Assembly (NCBI RefSeq): GCF_044772865.1
Contig: NZ_CP173029.1
Span: forward strand, 62,001 to 126,000
DNA from: Algirhabdus cladophorae
GTDB taxonomy: Bacteria > Pseudomonadota > Alphaproteobacteria > Rhodobacterales > Rhodobacteraceae
Length of the DNA stretch: 64,000 nt
Reading direction: 5' to 3'
Made by a program: the position numbers and the translations under genes. This document shows positions 37,454-46,901 of the stretch, one piece after another (the stretch's first letter is position 1; the number at the start of each line of letters is the position of its first letter). The notes beneath the pieces are model-generated. The model worked only from the letters and a program-made list of their open reading frames with translations, had not been told where the DNA came from and made no database searches.

Positions 37454-40400
37454 TCAGCAGATGCAGTCATAATCTTCGAATTTCATACCGATGATGAACG
37501 GTTGAGCATTCGAACCAGTTACTGGGTTAGGATCAACGATCACACCAATGATGTCACCTACGCCTGCTTCGAAACCGTCTTGCCCAAGGGCCAGAGCAAC
37601 GATTGCATCAACTGCAGCGTCGTCGCCATAGCCTGCGTCAGACGCAGACAAGATGTCTGTATCAAAGCTATCTGTGAATTCCCAGATTGCGCGTTGAACT
37701 TCCCAACCAGTGTAGCCTTGGCCTTCGAAGTCTTCGTTGAGGATCCAGTTGACGATGTCCATGTTCTCGCCAGCGGCCAGACCATTGGCAAATGACACCT
37801 GATTTGAGTTAAAGAACCCAGATCCGATTTCGTCAGTACCGTACATATCGCCTGTGACAACCGGCGCAGTGGCGAATGTATCGCTGTCGGCGGCGGGGTC
37901 ACGAATGCTGAGGCAATAGGCGTTGGTGAAGGTGATACCGTCCAGACGAGCGTCGTCGGCATTCACAATCTTCAGATCCCAGCCAAAGTCTTCAACCGGT
38001 GAGTTCACGTTACCAGCTTGCAGCTGATATTCGATCAGATTGGCCGGTAGGCTACCGATAAGGCTATCAACAGTATTTGCATCGCCACAGAAGGTCATTG
38101 CCAGGTCGGCAGTGCCGGCCCCGCCTTGACCATCGGATACGCCGTATGTGATGGTCTCAACCGCGCTTTCGCCGATGTCCAAACCTGCGTAGGCTGTTTC
38201 ACCATCGATGACCAACTCGCCGCCCATCAGGGTCACGAATGTGCCAGCGGCAGTTTCCACCGTTTCGCCTTCAGCGATGGCAATACCGTTGATCGAAGTG
38301 ATCGTCAGCGGGCCGGTGTCCACGTCATTCGAAAGCACATCGACGGTTTTCTCTTCGTCCGCGCATGTCATGGCCATATCGTCCATCATGGTTGGATCAG
38401 CCGAGACCAAGCCTGCATCCACTGTCAGGTTCTCTTCGCCAACAGCCAATGTATAGGAAGCGGTCACACCGTTTGCATCTACGTCGCTGTCCAAAGCATC
38501 GTCACCGGCGTCTTGGCTGGTAAAGACGAATGTATCAACGTCGTCGAATTCAACTGAGTAGGATCCAGCGTTCAGACCGTCGAACAAGTACATGCCGCCA
38601 TTGGCTGTCACGGTTGTGGTTGTGTTGCCGTTGCCGTCTGTCAACGTGACAGTCACACCGTCTACACCAACTTCGCCGTCATCTTGCAGACCGTTACCAT
38701 TGGCATCGATGAACAATTTGTTGCCCAAAGATGCTGTGCCCGGATCAACAATACCGCCATCAACGTTGCGCTTGTCCTCGCCGATTTCCAAGGAAATCGT
38801 ATCGGTCACGCCATTGCCGTCCACAACGTTTGTCACGTCGCTGTCGACAGTGTCGTCTTGGCCTACATCGGCTGCAACGAACTGTTTGCCAGTTTCAGTG
38901 TCAAGGAACTGAACCTGATAGCCATCAGCTGCATCGAGGTTTTCGAACAGGTAGTTTCCGTTTTCGTCAGTCTCCATACGGTCGATTTCGACACCGTTGA
39001 GCAACAACACAACTGTCGCGGCTACGATGGCAGTGTCGTTTTGACCTTGGACACCATCATCGTCGTCGTCACAGAAGTAACGACCACCCAAGGAGGCTGT
39101 GCCGGGGTCTTCGACGCCCATGTCCAGATCTTCTTCACGGTCGTTGATGCCCAATGTCACAACTTGCGTCATGCCATCTGCGCCAACGTCGCTGTCGGAT
39201 GTGTCGTCAACACCTGCGTTTTGGTCAACCAATACGCGGCCACCCAAATCAGCGTCGTTTGTGTCGAACATCACTTGGTACTGACCTGCGTCCAAGCCTG
39301 TGAACTCGTAAGAGCCATCGGCGTTGGTTTCGGTTGTGATGGCAACGCCAGCACCGTCCAGAACAGGATTTCCGTTTCCGTCCAACAGTTTAACAGTCAC
39401 GCCACCGATACCGGTTTCGTCGCCATTGTTGTTGTCGTCGTTGTCATCGTCGCTGTCGATGAACACACGACCGGCCAAGGAAGATGTACCGGGGTCTTCG
39501 ACGCCCATGTCCAGATCTTCTTCACGGTCGTTGATGCCCAATGTCACAACTTGCGTCATGCCATCTGCGCCAACGTCGCTGTCGGATGTATCGTCCACAC
39601 CAGCGTTTTGTGTGACCAATGTACGGCCGCCCAAATCAGTGTCGTTTGTGTCGAACATCACTTGGTACTGACCTGCGTCCAAGCCTGTGAACTCGTAAGA
39701 TCCGTCTGCGTTGGTTTCTGTTGTGATTGCCACACCAGCACCGTCCAGAACAGGATTTCCGTTTCCATCCAACAGCTTAACAGTGACGCCGCCGATACCA
39801 GTTTCGTCGCCATTGTTGTTGTCGTCGTTGTCGTCATCACTGTCGATGAACACACGACCCGCCAAGGAAGAAGTGCCTGGATCTTCGATCCCGCCATCGA
39901 CGTTACGCTTGTCTTCGCCAGCAGCCAAGGAGATGGTGCCGGTTGAACCATTGCCACCTGTGACCGATGTCACGTCGCTGTCGATTGTGTCGTTGCCACC
40001 TTGGTCAGCGTCGACAAATGTTTTGCCTTCGCCTGTATCGAGGAACTCAACTGTGTAGCCGTCACCCGGTGTCAGGTCTTCGAACAGGTAGGAGCCATCG
40101 GCGCCTGTGTCCTGACGGGCCACTTCAACACCGTCTTGGAACAGCACAACTGTGCCGCCAACAACGGCCATGTCGTCTGCGTCTTGGACAGAGTTGTCGT
40201 TGACATCCATGAAGTACACACCACCCAGCGATGCTGTTTGTGGGGCTTCACCTGGGGACCAGCACAGATCGTCAACCGCACCGGAACCGGCCAAGTTGAT
40301 GACCATCTGTGTCACATCTGTCGCGTTCAATGTAACGGTCTGGGCAGAGTTGTTGCCCGCCGCAGGGATCGCGATGGATTGTGTGGACCCGTCAGCCAAT

Positions 40401-41938
40401 GTCAGCTCGATTGTGCCGCCATTTTCTTCGATATCCAACAAAACGATGCTTTGCAGATCGGATGGGTTGTCAAAGTCAAACGTGATCGAACCACCGATTG
40501 CGTCATCGGGGTCAGAACTGTCGTTGTCTTCGGAAATGATCAGGATGTTGCCGCGGCCTGTGTAACCAAGGTCGTGATCGCCCCCTGTCGGGTTGTTGCT
40601 GTCAAAGATCATTGCGTCGTTGGCAGCAGTGTTGTTGTCGTCACGCTGTGCAGAGATCGTCACACCAGCAAACTGCGTGGATACAACTGTACCAGCGCCA
40701 ACGCCTTCAAAGTCCAGTTTTTCGTCACAAACTTCACCGTCTTGGCACAATTCGATCTTGTCGATGCGAACGAATTCGCCGCGATCGCTTTGGGCCCACA
40801 GAGTGACAGTGTCACCAGTGTTGATCTGGATGTCGTCTACTGTGAACTCGGAGAAGTGGCCGTTGTTAGAACCGCCGCCGTTGTTGTCTTGGTCCAGATT
40901 GATGGTGCCGACAACTTCGCCGTTGATTTTGACCATGATGACCGATTGGCCATCGCTTTCGTCCTGTGCGAACACAGTCAGATCATATGTGCCTGATGGA
41001 CCAGCAAATGTAGTTGAAATATCGCCTGTACCGCCGAGGCAGTTGATTTTCACCAGGCAATCGTCCGATGCGTTTGCGCCGCCAACAGCGTGGAACCCGT
41101 TGAGGTGCATCGATTCTGCTTCGATCACGATGCAGACAGGCTCGTCGCATTCAGGAACGTCTTTGACTTTGATCCACATGGCCTTCTCAGTAGAGGCACC
41201 ATGTTCGTCCGTCACAGTAACAGTCACATCATATGTGTTGTTGCCGTTGCCGTCTGTTGGGTTTTCGAAATCAGGAGCGCCAACGAAAGTCAGCTCGCCT
41301 GTGTGGGCGTCGATTTCAAAAGAAGACGCGTCAGCGCCGCCAGTGATCGAATATGTCACTGTGTCGCCGTCTACATCGTCGCTGTTGAGGTTGATGACGA
41401 ATGTTGTGTTCTCGTCCACGCAGATGATGCCGTCTTCTGGCACGTTTGTGAATGTGGGCGGAGTGTTGGCAGGGGCCATGTCACCAGCGGACAGGCAGGA
41501 ATAATCCACCCAGCAGCCTGTGACGTTGCATGTGCCTGCAACAGTCAATTGAACGCCGGCAGGAGGAACCGAGCCATAGAACGAGAAGTAATCGTCGCCA
41601 GCGCCAGCAGCGTCGTGACCTTCGACTTCGATTTCGATCATGTAGTATGTTTTGCCGTCAGAGCCGCGCAGGATGTGATAGCTTTCCGCATACATCTGGC
41701 TGCCGACGCGTTCGCCATCGACACTGGCATATTGGCCAGAGCGGTCGTTGGCATTGTCGTTGCGCCAGTTGTCGCCAGACAAGGTACGGTCGTTGTCGTA
41801 AGTCGACAAAGTGACCGAAGCGGATCCTGGCATGGTGAACGTGTCACCTTTGTTGATGGTCCAGGACTTGCTGCCGGACGCTGTTGCCAGAAGGTCAGCC
41901 TCCGTGAACGCAGTCCATTCTTTATAATGATAGGTCAT
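37454..41938 (-). CDS. Giant surface protein with cadherin-like and five SdrD B-like repeats
   Basis: A 1,494-residue protein with no signal peptide. In order it has a beta-rich N-terminal domain (1-155), a cadherin-like domain (about 160-265), a carbohydrate-binding-module-like block (about 270-400), a lectin-like block (about 405-565), five SdrD B-like repeats (about 570-1185, of xxSLGxxxFxDxxxDGxxD type with Ca-binding Asp clusters), and a Cys-containing C-terminal domain. Repeats 2 and 3 are near-identical. GAGAGA is 8 bases before the ATG. Without signal or sorting tail the export route is unclear; a type I route is possible. An adhesive matrix role is inferred. Confidence 0.85.
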   Translation of the reverse strand: MTYHYKEWTAFTEADLLATASGSKSWTINKGDTFTMPGSASVTLSTYDNDRTLSGDNWRNDNANDRSGQYASVDGERVGSQMYAESYHILRGSDGKTYYMIEIEVEGHDAAGAGDDYFSFYGSVPPAGVQLTVAGTCNVTGCWVDYSCLSAGDMAPANTPPTFTNVPEDGIICVDENTTFVINLNSDDVDGDTVTYSITGGADASSFEIDAHTGELTFVGAPDFENPTDGNGNNTYDVTVTVTDEHGASTEKAMWIKVKDVPECDEPVCIVIEAESMHLNGFHAVGGANASDDCLVKINCLGGTGDISTTFAGPSGTYDLTVFAQDESDGQSVIMVKINGEVVGTINLDQDNNGGGSNNGHFSEFTVDDIQINTGDTVTLWAQSDRGEFVRIDKIELCQDGEVCDEKLDFEGVGAGTVVSTQFAGVTISAQRDDNNTAANDAMIFDSNNPTGGDHDLGYTGRGNILIISEDNDSSDPDDAIGGSITFDFDNPSDLQSIVLLDIEENGGTIELTLADGSTQSIAIPAAGNNSAQTVTLNATDVTQMVINLAGSGAVDDLCWSPGEAPQTASLGGVYFMDVNDNSVQDADDMAVVGGTVVLFQDGVEVARQDTGADGSYLFEDLTPGDGYTVEFLDTGEGKTFVDADQGGNDTIDSDVTSVTGGNGSTGTISLAAGEDKRNVDGGIEDPGTSSLAGRVFIDSDDDNDDNNNGDETGIGGVTVKLLDGNGNPVLDGAGVAITTETNADGSYEFTGLDAGQYQVMFDTNDTDLGGRTLVTQNAGVDDTSDSDVGADGMTQVVTLGINDREEDLDMGVEDPGTSSLAGRVFIDSDDDNDDNNNGDETGIGGVTVKLLDGNGNPVLDGAGVAITTETNADGSYEFTGLDAGQYQVMFDTNDADLGGRVLVDQNAGVDDTSDSDVGADGMTQVVTLGINDREEDLDMGVEDPGTASLGGRYFCDDDDDGVQGQNDTAIVAATVVLLLNGVEIDRMETDENGNYLFENLDAADGYQVQFLDTETGKQFVAADVGQDDTVDSDVTNVVDGNGVTDTISLEIGEDKRNVDGGIVDPGTASLGNKLFIDANGNGLQDDGEVGVDGVTVTLTDGNGNTTTTVTANGGMYLFDGLNAGSYSVEFDDVDTFVFTSQDAGDDALDSDVDANGVTASYTLAVGEENLTVDAGLVSADPTMMDDMAMTCADEEKTVDVLSNDVDTGPLTITSINGIAIAEGETVETAAGTFVTLMGGELVIDGETAYAGLDIGESAVETITYGVSDGQGGAGTADLAMTFCGDANTVDSLIGSLPANLIEYQLQAGNVNSPVEDFGWDLKIVNADDARLDGITFTNAYCLSIRDPAADSDTFATAPVVTGDMYGTDEIGSGFFNSNQVSFANGLAAGENMDIVNWILNEDFEGQGYTGWEVQRAIWEFTDSFDTDILSASDAGYGDDAAVDAIVALALGQDGFEAGVGDIIGVIVDPNPVTGSNAQPFIIGMKFEDYDCIC
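39099..39872 (-). repeat. 387-base tandem duplication within the giant SdrD-like gene
   Basis: Two adjacent 387-base copies (39099-39485 and 39486-39872) differ at few positions and encode SdrD B-like repeats 2 and 3 (129 residues each). Both contain RVFIDSDDDNDDNNNGDE. The other three repeats in the gene are much more diverged, so this copy is recent or kept alike by gene conversion. Confidence 0.92.
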
Positions 41939-42410
41939 AACTTTTATCTCTCATTTGGCAGCCAAAAGGCATACGGAACTGTCGCACGCACACACACGCG
42001 GCGACTCTATAATGAGTGATTTATTTTGAAGAGGTCGAACGCAGAAGGTCGCAAAAGAGCGGCTTCACCACCGCCTCCTCTACGTCTTCAAAATCAGGCT
42101 GGTGGCACACATCCACCGGTAAGAAAAACTCTTGTCGCCCAAATACGCTCGGCACATTCCCAAACACACACACACTCGGACCGACAGTACTTGATGTGTT
42201 AAAGATGTGTTAGCACATTTGTTCAAAGGTTAACGAAATAGCTCATATTTGCGATAAATTTCGGAAAACTCCCCTCAATATCGTGGATTGTTTCAAATTG
42301 CTCAACAGTGAAAACTACCTCTGGTTGAAGCGGCTTTGAAGCCAGTTTCGCCAAGGGATAAACGGGGAATCAGTTTGATTTGATTGTGCTTACTCAGATA
42401 CCCAACGCCC
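41939..42410 (-). other. Intergenic region upstream of the giant gene
   Basis: About 470 bases with no convincing gene. It includes two short (AC)n runs near 41990 and 42170, a near-CtrA site TTAA-N7-TTAGC (42199-42214) and GTTAAC at 42229-42234. It should hold the promoter of the giant surface protein gene. Confidence 0.5.
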
Positions 42411-43826
42411 TTAGTCGCGGGCGTAAACGTCTTCGTAGCGGATGATATCGTCTTCCCCTAGGTAAGACCCGGTCTGAACTTCGATCAATACCATTGGTAC
42501 TTTGCCCGGGTTGACCATGCGGTGCGTGGCGCCCAATGGGATGTAGACCGACTGGTTTTCCGAGACCAGTTTGACCTCTTCATTGATCGTAACTTCTGCG
42601 GTGCCTTCCACAACGATCCAATGCTCGGACCGGTGATGGTGGCTTTGCAAACTCAGCGCGGCACCGGGATGAACCAAGATGCGTTTAACCTGAAATCTAT
42701 TGCCAACAACGAGGCTTTCAAACCAACCCCATGGGCGGTGATCCTTGGGAAAAGATTCCGCCTGAAGCGCTGATTTGGCTTTCAAAGCGGCAACAGCTTT
42801 TTTCACGTCTTGGGCACGGGATTTGTCGGCGATCAAAACCGCGTCAGGCATGGCCACGGCGATCACATTGTCCAAACCGATCCCAACCACCTCAAGGCCG
42901 TCGCTTTCTGAACGCAGTAAAGTGTTCTGGCAATCAATGGCTGTGGCATGATCAGAGGTGGCGACACCGTCGGAATCAGGACCGGTCTCGCGCCACACGG
43001 CATCCCATCCGCCCAGATCGGACCATCCGGCTTTGAACGGCACAACGCTCAGGTTGTCTGCCCGTTCCATCACGGCGTAGTCGATTGAAATGTCTTCGGC
43101 TTGCGCCCAGTTTTCAGGATCAAGGCGCAAAAAGCCGAGATCGCTTTTGGCGGCTTTGTAGGCGGCTTGCACCGGGGCCAAAAGGGCAGGGGCGTGGGAT
43201 TTGAACGCATCGATGATGTCACAGGCCCGGAACAGGAATATCCCGCCATTCCAAAGATGCTTGCCATCTTTCAGCATTTTGACAGCTGTCTTGGCATCAG
43301 GTTTTTCAACAAAAGACTTCAGGGCGACCGGTGCGTCGCTGTCAGGCGCTTTCGACAGTTCCAAATAGCCATAGCCGGTTTCTGCATGGGTCGGCTGAAT
43401 ACCGAAGGTGACCAATTGGCCGCTTTGGGCGGCGGGAATACCCCGTGCAACAGCCTCGCGGAATGCAGCATCGTCCGGTACCACGTGGTCTGACGGCGCG
43501 ACCAACATCAGGCCCTCTGGATCGCTGCTGGAAATATGCAAGGCTGCGGCCAAAATAGCCGGCGCTGTATTGCGGCCCTCGGGTTCGATCAAAATCGCGC
43601 CTGGATCCATATCAACGGTCAACAACTGTTCGGTCACAATAAACCGGAAATCAGAAGCGGTGACGACGACAGGGTCTGCGTAGCCTTCACCGGCCAAACG
43701 TTTGGCCGATGCCTGAAACAAGGTTTCGTCGCCCAATAACGCTGCAAATTGTTTTGGGTAGGACTTGCGGGACAAAGGCCACAGTCGGGTGCCAGAGCCC
43801 CCACACAACAAAACAGGAGTGATCAT
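42411..43826 (-). CDS. manC: Mannose-1-phosphate guanylyltransferase / mannose-6-phosphate isomerase
   Basis: A 471-residue bifunctional enzyme. The N-terminal nucleotidyltransferase carries GGSGTRLWPLSRKSYPKQF and FVEKPD, and makes GDP-mannose. The C-terminal cupin domain with RPWGWFESL and HHHRSEHWIVVEGTA is the type II phosphomannose isomerase. Together they convert fructose-6-P-derived mannose-6-P and mannose-1-P to GDP-mannose for the cell-surface polysaccharide. It is followed divergently by a Gfo/Idh/MocA gene that may modify a nucleotide sugar. Confidence 0.95.
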   Translation of the reverse strand: MITPVLLCGGSGTRLWPLSRKSYPKQFAALLGDETLFQASAKRLAGEGYADPVVVTASDFRFIVTEQLLTVDMDPGAILIEPEGRNTAPAILAAALHISSSDPEGLMLVAPSDHVVPDDAAFREAVARGIPAAQSGQLVTFGIQPTHAETGYGYLELSKAPDSDAPVALKSFVEKPDAKTAVKMLKDGKHLWNGGIFLFRACDIIDAFKSHAPALLAPVQAAYKAAKSDLGFLRLDPENWAQAEDISIDYAVMERADNLSVVPFKAGWSDLGGWDAVWRETGPDSDGVATSDHATAIDCQNTLLRSESDGLEVVGIGLDNVIAVAMPDAVLIADKSRAQDVKKAVAALKAKSALQAESFPKDHRPWGWFESLVVGNRFQVKRILVHPGAALSLQSHHHRSEHWIVVEGTAEVTINEEVKLVSENQSVYIPLGATHRMVNPGKVPMVLIEVQTGSYLGEDDIIRYEDVYARD

Positions 43827-44105
43827 TTCAAAGGACTTTCTTTATATTGGTTCTTTTTTCATCATTTTGCGACATTGGACATGGAATGCGCCTGTGTAGA
43901 CCGTATTTGCCGCGATAGTTTCCATTTGGCCACTTATATTGGCTAAAGATGTTGAAATTTTGGCGGGCCCTTGCCGAATTGTCATGGGATTGCCGCATTC
44001 TAACCGCATCTGCGTTGCATGAGCGTGGTGAATACAGCATATGTGGCGCGATTTAAGACAACTGCGCCCCAGATACGCTAAGAACAAATATTGAGGCAAG
44101 CCAAC

Positions 44106-45206
44106 GTGCAAAAATTAAAAGTGGCCGTTGTGGGACTTGGGAAAATGGGCTTGAGCCATTTTTCTATGGTCAACGCACATCCTGATGTAGACACTGTCGG
44201 CTGTGATGGCGCCGGTTTTATGGTCGATGTTCTGGGCAAGAACATTGCGACCCCGATGTATCGCGATTTTGACGAGATGCTGGAGAAGGAACCGCTGGAC
44301 GCTGTGGTGATCGCCACGCCTTCGCGGTTTCACGCGCCTATGGTGGAGCAGGCTTTGAACAAAGGTCTGCATGTGTTTTGTGAAAAGCCGTTCTGTCTGG
44401 ACTGGCAGGATAGCAAACGTCTCACTGAACTGGCGGCCTCCAAAGGGTTGGTGGCGCAAGTGGGTTATCATTACCGCTATGTTGGCGCGTTTCAGGAAAT
44501 GAAGCGACTGATCGATGCAGGCGCTATTGGCAAGATCACCCATATTCTGGCCGAGGCTTATGGCCCTGTTGTGTTGCGCCCCAAGCGGGCCACGTGGCGG
44601 ACCCAAAAGGCCGAAGGCGGTGGATGTTTGTATGATTATGCAGCGCACCCGTTGAATTTGCTGAATTGGTATTTTGGTGCGCCGGGTCAGGTAACAGGGT
44701 CGGTTCTGGGTCAGGTTTTTTCCGAAGGCACAGATGACGAAGTGTTCTCGACACTACGCTGGGACGAGGGGCCGACAGCGCATCTATCGGTGAACTGGTC
44801 TGATGAAAGCCATCGCAAGATGTCGACCAAGATCAGCCTGATTGGCACCAATGGACGCTTGTATGCGGACCGTCAGGAGTGTCAGGCCTATCTGCGCAAG
44901 CCTGTTGCCGGTTTGGACGAATATAGCGAAGGCTGGACTGTGAAATACACCACCGAACTGACCGAGGATCGTTGGTTTTACTTGCGTGGCGAGGAATATT
45001 CGGCCCAGCTGGATGAATTTATCTGCGCAGTGCGGGATGGCAAAAACACGGCGTCTGAGAATGATTTCGCCAGTGCGACCCAAACCGATCAGACGATGGC
45101 GATGATTATTGAAAATGCCGAAACCGGGCAGGCCGTTGGCCAAGCCTCGGCCCGTCCAACGCCGCAGGCGCCCGCGCGTCGCGGTTGGTTTGGTCGCAAA
45201 GCGTAA
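44106..45206 (+). CDS. Gfo/Idh/MocA family oxidoreductase
   Basis: A 366-residue NAD(P)-dependent dehydrogenase. The N-terminal Rossmann domain begins with VAVVGLGKMGLSHF, and the EKPFCLDWQDSKRL motif contains the catalytic Lys; the C-terminal domain binds sugar. It should oxidise or epimerise a nucleotide or free sugar. I favour GTG at 44106 with GAGG about 9 bases upstream; the TTG at 44091 gives five more residues. It is followed 12 bases later by the TIM-barrel gene, with WecG after that, so the three act together in polysaccharide assembly. Confidence 0.88.
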   Translation: MQKLKVAVVGLGKMGLSHFSMVNAHPDVDTVGCDGAGFMVDVLGKNIATPMYRDFDEMLEKEPLDAVVIATPSRFHAPMVEQALNKGLHVFCEKPFCLDWQDSKRLTELAASKGLVAQVGYHYRYVGAFQEMKRLIDAGAIGKITHILAEAYGPVVLRPKRATWRTQKAEGGGCLYDYAAHPLNLLNWYFGAPGQVTGSVLGQVFSEGTDDEVFSTLRWDEGPTAHLSVNWSDESHRKMSTKISLIGTNGRLYADRQECQAYLRKPVAGLDEYSEGWTVKYTTELTEDRWFYLRGEEYSAQLDEFICAVRDGKNTASENDFASATQTDQTMAMIIENAETGQAVGQASARPTPQAPARRGWFGRKA

Positions 45207-45218
45207 GGGGCCCAGCAG

Positions 45219-46103
45219 ATGACAACCGAAAAGAAAATGAACAAGCTGCTGTTTGGCGACAACCAGTTCTTTGGCATTAATCACATGTCCGAAGAAAAGG
45301 CGCGTGCCCAAGCGATGCGGTTTCAAAAGACTGACGCGATTATGGATGTGCTGGATGTGGCCTATGATGCAGGCATCAACACGTTCATGTGCACGACCCA
45401 CGACCGGATTGCCGAGATTGCAAAACGGGTGAAGGCGGATCAAGCGCGTTACAGCGATTTCACGTTTTATCCGTGCATGCCATATGCCCATAAATATGCG
45501 AATGCCGTGACTGAACATGGCATGGTGGGTGCGCTTAAGGAATTCATGCCCAAGGATGGTTTGCTGTCCACGGCTTTGGCCGGTGGTAAGGCGTTGGCCA
45601 CGAAAGAAGTCGACGGGATCGCTAAGGTTCTGATCGATATGGAGATGAAGATGTTTGACGGCACGAACGCGCCGGTCGTCTTTATCCAGAACGTGTTTAC
45701 GGACCTTTTGTTGGGCATGGGCTTTACCCGAGCGTTCAAGATTTTTGATGATCACATCCGCGAAAAATACAACGCCCAACCGGCCTATATCACAATGAAT
45801 ATGCCTGCTTTGCTGGAGGCTCTCGAGGCCGAAGGCATCGAACGCCCGATCATTTGTTCCAACATCAACAAGATCGGGTTTAGGATGTCCGGTGGGTTTG
45901 ATGCCTATCTGGATGCGCTACAATCGGGGCGCGTGCGGGCGGTGGCCATGTCGGTTTATGCCTCTGGCGCTATTCCTGCTGATGAGGCGATCCATTGGAT
46001 TTCCGAATTGCCTGGGGTCGAATCTATTGTGTTCGGGGCCTCAAGTGCTGGCAATATCAAAGGCACCAAGGCCTTGGTGGACAAATACATGGTGTCCGCG
46101 TAA
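45219..46103 (+). CDS. Aldo/keto-reductase-like TIM-barrel protein, non-canonical
   Basis: A 294-residue protein whose fold resembles aldo/keto reductases: an N-terminal GDNQFFGINHMSEEKARA loop, a VAYDAGINTFMCTT strand-helix turn at the position of the AKR DTAxxYG motif, and a C-terminal IVFGASSAGNIKG segment. The catalytic Asp-Tyr pair is replaced by MCTTHDR, so it may not be a normal reductase. It starts 13 bases after the Gfo/Idh stop with AGGGG upstream and overlaps WecG by one base (TAATG). A role in sugar modification is inferred from position only. Confidence 0.65.
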   Translation: MTTEKKMNKLLFGDNQFFGINHMSEEKARAQAMRFQKTDAIMDVLDVAYDAGINTFMCTTHDRIAEIAKRVKADQARYSDFTFYPCMPYAHKYANAVTEHGMVGALKEFMPKDGLLSTALAGGKALATKEVDGIAKVLIDMEMKMFDGTNAPVVFIQNVFTDLLLGMGFTRAFKIFDDHIREKYNAQPAYITMNMPALLEALEAEGIERPIICSNINKIGFRMSGGFDAYLDALQSGRVRAVAMSVYASGAIPADEAIHWISELPGVESIVFGASSAGNIKGTKALVDKYMVSA

Positions 46104-46897
46104 TGCCAGATGGAAGCAATTTTGAAAGACCGTTGATGACGTCTGAATTGAAAAAAGTGCCTATGCTGAATGCCTATGTGCACGATTTGGATATGGATGA
46201 TCTGGTCCAGAACTTCACTGAAGGGGCCATGCTGACCCTGCATGTGGATATGATCATGAAGCTGCAAAGCGATCGTGAGTTTTACGATCTGCTGGACACG
46301 TTTGATGTGATCACCTGTGATAGCCAGATTATGTTCTTTGCCACCAAATGGTTGGGCACCCCGGTGCGTGAACGTGTGTCAGGGTCTGATTACTTCCCGA
46401 AATTCTATATGCACCACAAGGACAACCCAGATATCACGGTGTTTCTGTGTGGCGGTAAACCTGGCATTGCGGACATGGCCGCTAAGAATGTGAACGCCAA
46501 AGTGGGCCGCGAGATGATCGTGGGCACCGATGCGCCAGACTTTGATTTCGACACCAATCCTGCGGAAATCGAGCGGATGATCGCGGCGATCAACGCCTCA
46601 GGCGCCACTGTTTGCCTTGTGGGTCTGGCCGGTGGTCGTCAGGAAAAGTTCATCATGAAATACCGCGACCAGATGCCGGGTGTAAAGCTGTGGTTGCCTT
46701 TGGGCGGGACGATTGATTACGAAAGCGGGACGTTTGAGCGCCCGCCGGAATGGATCACCGAGTGGGGATTTGAATGGCTTTATCGCCTTGCCAAAGAACC
46801 ACGCGCGCGCTTTCACCGCTATGTGGTGCACGAGCCGCCGTTCCTTTGGGCGATCCTCAAACAAAAACTGGGCTGGTATAAAGACCCGTTCAAGTAA
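46103..46897 (+). CDS. WecG/TagA/CpsF family glycosyltransferase
   Basis: A 264-residue enzyme of the family that transfers N-acetylmannosamine-type sugars to a lipid-linked acceptor. The signature includes DSQIMFFATKWLG, VRERVSGSDYF, FLCGGKPGIADMAAKN, LVGLAGGRQEKFI and the C-terminal RPPEWITEWGFEWLYRL. The ATG is in the TAATG overlap with the TIM-barrel gene, so it is translationally coupled. It belongs to the same unit as the Gfo/Idh and TIM-barrel genes. The convergent sulfotransferase gene ends 4 bases away. Confidence 0.9.
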   Translation: MPDGSNFERPLMTSELKKVPMLNAYVHDLDMDDLVQNFTEGAMLTLHVDMIMKLQSDREFYDLLDTFDVITCDSQIMFFATKWLGTPVRERVSGSDYFPKFYMHHKDNPDITVFLCGGKPGIADMAAKNVNAKVGREMIVGTDAPDFDFDTNPAEIERMIAAINASGATVCLVGLAGGRQEKFIMKYRDQMPGVKLWLPLGGTIDYESGTFERPPEWITEWGFEWLYRLAKEPRARFHRYVVHEPPFLWAILKQKLGWYKDPFK

Positions 46898-46901
46898 CGG
46901 T

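Noticed and set aside
38684..39946. 420-codon open frame on the plus strand across the SdrD-like gene
   Set aside because: It is the antisense shadow of Asp- and Val-rich repeats; the minus-strand frame has domain structure and a ribosome-binding site, the plus-strand one has neither.
42016..42213. Small plus-strand gene in the manC/giant gene spacer
   Set aside because: No ribosome site, low-complexity composition and no recognisable motif.
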